The position numbers and the translations under genes were made by a program. The notes beneath the pieces were generated by a model. That model did not search any database. It was given only the letters and a program-made list of their open reading frames with translations, and was not told the DNA's origin. This document shows positions 60,552 to 64,000 of a stretch of DNA of 64,000 nt, piece after piece. Numbering within the stretch: the stretch's first letter is position 1; every line of letters starts with the position of its first letter. The stretch is from Pseudogymnoascus destructans (Eukaryota > Ascomycota > Leotiomycetes > Thelebolales > Thelebolaceae), in contig NW_020167538.1 in the NCBI RefSeq assembly GCF_001641265.1, forward strand, positions 248,001 to 312,000, given 5' to 3'.

Positions 60552-63469
60552 ATGGCTCCAGCGAGAGCCCAGAAGGTGCCAGTAATCCCCCTCGCAGCCG
60601 ACACCGTCCTACTCCCTGGCAACGGCCTCCGGATTCCATTCGCCGCATCTCGACCCGATATACCAGCTTTGCTGTCGCAAGTCTATACACGGGCTTCGGG
60701 GAAACCGGCCTCGCAGCGCTACCATAATGCACACGTCATCTGCGTACCGATGAACTCGCCACTGCTCAGCAGCAACGGCCAGAAGCTGCTCACGGAGAAT
60801 GAATTGAAGGATAAGGATGGCAAAGCGAGCAAATACAAAATTCCGGATCCAGCAAATGCGGGGAAGGATGATCTATTTACCTGGGGCACCGCAGCGAAGA
60901 TCTCGGGTGTCGAGGGAAGGGGAACAGGGGAGTTTTCCTTGATTGTAGAAGGCGTGAGCAGGGTGAGGGTGCTCAGGGTTACCCAGGAACGGCCGTTTTT
61001 TGAGGCAGAAGTTCAGTATGAGACTGATGTCGGTAAGTGCACAATTATGAGGAACCTCTGTCCGTGGTGATGTAGTGCTAATTGTTTCCAGCGCCATCGC
61101 CAAAGGATACGGAAGTTCAAGCCATGTTCGGAACATTGAAAACCCTTTCAAGAGAACTATTAGCACTGCTGCGACTCACATCTCTCCTTCCGCGACTATC
61201 AGGGCAATCAAGCCTCACGCCTATGCTAGCACGACGGATAGAAACGTTTATTGCGAAGAAGGATATATCAGAAGCTGGGTCACTTGCAGACTTTGTCTCG
61301 AATCTCGTGGAGGCAACTCTTGAGGAGAAGTTACAGATTTTAGCCGCGATTGACGTTAGGACACGTCTTGAGAGGGCCATAGAGCTGCTGAACAAGCAGG
61401 TTGCGGCTATTAAGGGAAACATCAAAATTACGTCAATGACCCCGTCCACTGTACCTATGAACGGAGAAATCGATCTTCTAAACAAACAGAAGTACCTGCC
61501 ACGACTGAACCGGATCGCTCCTATGCCAGGAATTCCGGGGTCAGGGCAAGGCCCGCCACAGGACGACCAAGAGCCGAACGAGGTCGACGAGCTAGAGCAG
61601 AAAATCGAGGCGGCACGTCTTACACCGGAGGCCGCAAAGGTTGCCGGCCGAGAATTGAAGAGGCTAAAGAAAATGCCACAGCAACAGGCAGAGTATAATG
61701 TCATAAGGACCTACCTCGAGAACCTGGCTGAAATCCCTTGGTCTGTGGTGACGGAGGATAAGCTAGGTGCTGACACACTGAAGCGAGCGCGGAAGCAGCT
61801 GGACGATGACCATTATGGACTCGATAAAGTGAAGAAGCGCCTGCTTGAATACCTTGCAGTTCTAAGGCTCAAGCAATCAATCAATGATGGCGTAGAAGCG
61901 CAGATCAAGACTGCTGAGGCCGAGGCCACCGAACTGGCAAAATCGACTGAGAAGCCAGATGATGCTGCCGATGCCGAGCCAAAGAAGGACGCTCCAGCTG
62001 TTGACAGCGCAAAAATTCAGATCCTGAAGAGCAAGAGGATGATCGACAAATCACCCATCCTACTTCTCGCTGGCCCGCCAGGTGTCGGCAAAACCTCGCT
62101 CGCCAAGTCAATTGCAACTGCGCTCGGAAGGAAATTCCATCGCATTTCGCTCGGTGGCGTTAGAGATGAAGCTGAGATCCGCGGACACAGGCGCACATAT
62201 GTCGCATCGATGCCCGGGCTGATCGTTAGCGGCTTGAAGAAAGTGGGTGTTGCGAACCCGGTCATCCTCCTCGACGAGATCGACAAAGTCGGCACGTCCA
62301 ACTTCCACGGCGATCCCAGCGCTGCCATGCTCGAGGTCCTCGACCCAGAGCAGAACCACTCCTTCACTGACCACTACGTAAACATCCCCATCGACCTTTC
62401 CAAAGTCCTCTTCATCGCCACCGCGAACGACCTCTCCACCATCCCTGCTCCCCTCCTGGACCGTATGGAGACCATCCAGCTGCCTGGCTACACCACTCTG
62501 GAGAAGCGTCACATTGCCTCTCAGCACCTCATCCCTAAACAAATCCGCACCAACGGGCTTGATCTCACCAACGTAATCTTCCCCGACGAAGTCACCAGCA
62601 AGATCATCGAGTCCTACACCCGCGAAGCCGGCGTCCGCAACCTCGAGCGCGAGCTCGGCGCCGTCTGCCGCGCAAAAGCCGTCGCATACTCCGACGCCCT
62701 CGACTCCTCGGCCCTCACATCCTACGAACCCGTCCTCACCCTCGCAGAAATCGAAGAGATCCTCGGCACCGAGAAATTCGACGAGGAACTCGCCGAGACA
62801 TTCGCTCGCCCCGGAATCGTCACCGGTCTCGTCGCCTACGCCTCCGGCGGCAACGGCTCCATCCTTTTTATCGAGGTCGCCGACATGCCTGGCTCTGGCT
62901 CGGTCCAGCTCACCGGTACCCTCGGCGCCGTGCTCAAGGAGTCTGTCGAGGTCGCGCTGTCGTGGGTGAAGGCACATGCTGCGGACCTCGGGCTCGCCCA
63001 ACCGGGAGAGAATATCATGAAGTCCCGTAGCATCCACGTCCACTGTCCTGGTGGTGCGGTGCCTAAGGATGGCCCCAGCGCAGGCATGGCTCATGCGGTG
63101 GCGTTGGTGAGCTTGTTCTCGGATCGCGCGGTGCCGCCGAGCGTGGCGATGACGGGAGAGCTGTCACTCAGGGGGCGTGTGCACCCTGTCGGCGGGATCA
63201 AGGAGAAGCTGATCGGCGCGCTCCGGGCGGGTGTCAAGAAAGTGATACTGCCGGAGGGGAACAGGAAGGATGCGAGGGACCTACCGGACGAGGTGAAGCA
63301 AGGACTAGAGATTGTGCATGTTAGGTAAGTTTTTTGTCGTCTTTGGACATAGGATCAGGTTGTGCTAACGTGATTGACTAGGCATATTTGGGAGACTATT
63401 CGTCTCATCTGGCCGGAGACCGAATGGCGCGGCCTTGCGGAGTTTGCGCACGTCGAGGCGAGGATCTAG
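60552..63469 (+). CDS. peroxisomal Lon protease (Lon-2/Pln type)
   Basis: Exons 60552-61032, 61092-63324 and 63382-63469 join to 2802 nt (933 aa). The N-terminal substrate domain starts VIPLAADTVLLPGNGLRIPF, with no mitochondrial presequence. The AAA+ part has Walker A AGPPGVGKTSLAKSIATALG, the GGVRDEAEIRGHRRTY segment, Walker B VILLDEIDKVG and the sensor region IATANDLSTIPAPLLDRME. The protease domain has the catalytic Ser in KDGPSAGMAHAVAL and the Lys in HPVGGIKEKLIGALR. The last exon encodes HIWETIRLIWPE and ends in ARI, a weak relative of the PTS1 signal SKL. Shorter and presequence-free compared with mitochondrial Pim1, so this is the peroxisomal type, which degrades misfolded matrix proteins. 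Confidence 0.93.
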
Positions 63470-64000
63470 ATGTTTGGAAATCCCATTACCATCCTGTCGC
63501 CTTGGAGTAAGCACCACGATTTGGATTAGATCTAGCGAAGACGGGTTGGTCCATAGCGTTGATACTATATTGTAAATACACGTAGCACATATAATCTACC
63601 CTCTCCCCAATCCATCCACCATCCACGTGCCCCGCTCCCCATCCCATCTCATCACAACCCGCCCAGCCCCACCGTCGTCACACCACCACCTCCCCGCCCT
63701 CCCACCGGACAATTAGCGAGACACGGCCACCACACCGCGAGTGTCCCACGCGCGTCCTTGCCTGCGTAGTTAGTGCCCCTTTGCCTGACCTGGGGCGCGA
63801 CGATGACGGCACACCCCACCGTCGATCCAGGAGAGGCGATTTGGAATCGTGGAGATTACCCCGCCTGTTCGTGCGGTTGACTGCGGTGCGGGTGGTTGCG
63901 TTTGTTGAGGGGGAGGGAAAGGTGATGGGGGGTGGGATTCCAAATCATGGTGGAAATGGGGGAGGGGTAGAATGGAGGAAGGGGTTGGATTTACTTTTGT
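63470..64000. other. right-edge intergenic region, no gene seen
   Basis: 531 bp, GC-rich with C-runs at 63600-63700 and purine-rich, G-rich sequence at 63900-64000, probably upstream DNA of a gene beyond the edge. No supported open frame. Confidence 0.45.

Noticed and set aside
62108..63094. 328-codon minus-strand frame opposite the Lon gene
   Set aside because: Shadow of the Lon AAA+ and protease domains, caused by codon bias.
1..64000. CRISPR arrays, operons, bacterial promoters
   Set aside because: The genes have spliceosomal introns and eukaryotic products; no regularly spaced short repeats with unique spacers were seen.

Overview
The window is nuclear DNA from a filamentous ascomycete (Pezizomycotina). 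Genes sit close together on both strands, almost all broken by introns of about 45-110 bp with GT..AG ends and CTAAC/CTAAT-like branch points. The gene set (an SreA-type GATA factor, fungal Egt1, HIS4, Syo1, peroxisomal Lon) is typical of the group. A decayed NACHT gene and a stop-riddled retroelement island suggest an active mutation-based defence against repeats. A leotiomycete-like host is only a guess.

Layout, left. 1-5.4 kb: edge of a coiled-coil gene, a broken alpha/beta-hydrolase-NACHT gene, and TVP15. 5.4-8 kb: a divergent promoter with iron-type motifs, then sreA, which carries a duplicated piece of its first zinc-finger exon. 9-16 kb: an uncharacterised Cys/His-rich protein, then a 13-exon egt1. 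16-20 kb: a long gene-free stretch with three G-rich minisatellites and a (TCCCA)24 tract, ahead of a large Zn2Cys6 regulator. 24-25 kb: a small secreted hydrophobin-like gene and a wrecked tandem copy.

Middle. About 25.1-33.7 kb is an AT-rich repeat island. It holds two decayed LTR-retrotransposon gag genes, LTR copies in both orientations, a solo LTR with a 5-bp target duplication, and a complete Tc1-like transposon nested inside that solo LTR.

Right. 33.8-63.5 kb is dense housekeeping DNA: HIS4, TAF9, TMA20, a BQT4-like KilA-N protein, 3-hydroxyisobutyrate dehydrogenase, DDB1, a Pmp3 proteolipid, an RNA polymerase III subunit, CLP1, SYO1, IDI1 (with an apparent 1-bp frameshift), a GNAT acetyltransferase, RPA2, a DNAJC8-like J protein and peroxisomal Lon. 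Several are divergent pairs sharing short promoters. No single operon-like system is present; the genes cover separate core functions (transcription, mRNA 3' ends, DNA replication and repair, ribosomal protein import, metabolism).

Exon joins below were worked out by hand from splice motifs. Each intact multi-exon model quoted with an amino-acid length sums to a whole number of codons. No database search was possible, so product names rest on recognised motifs and overall protein pattern.
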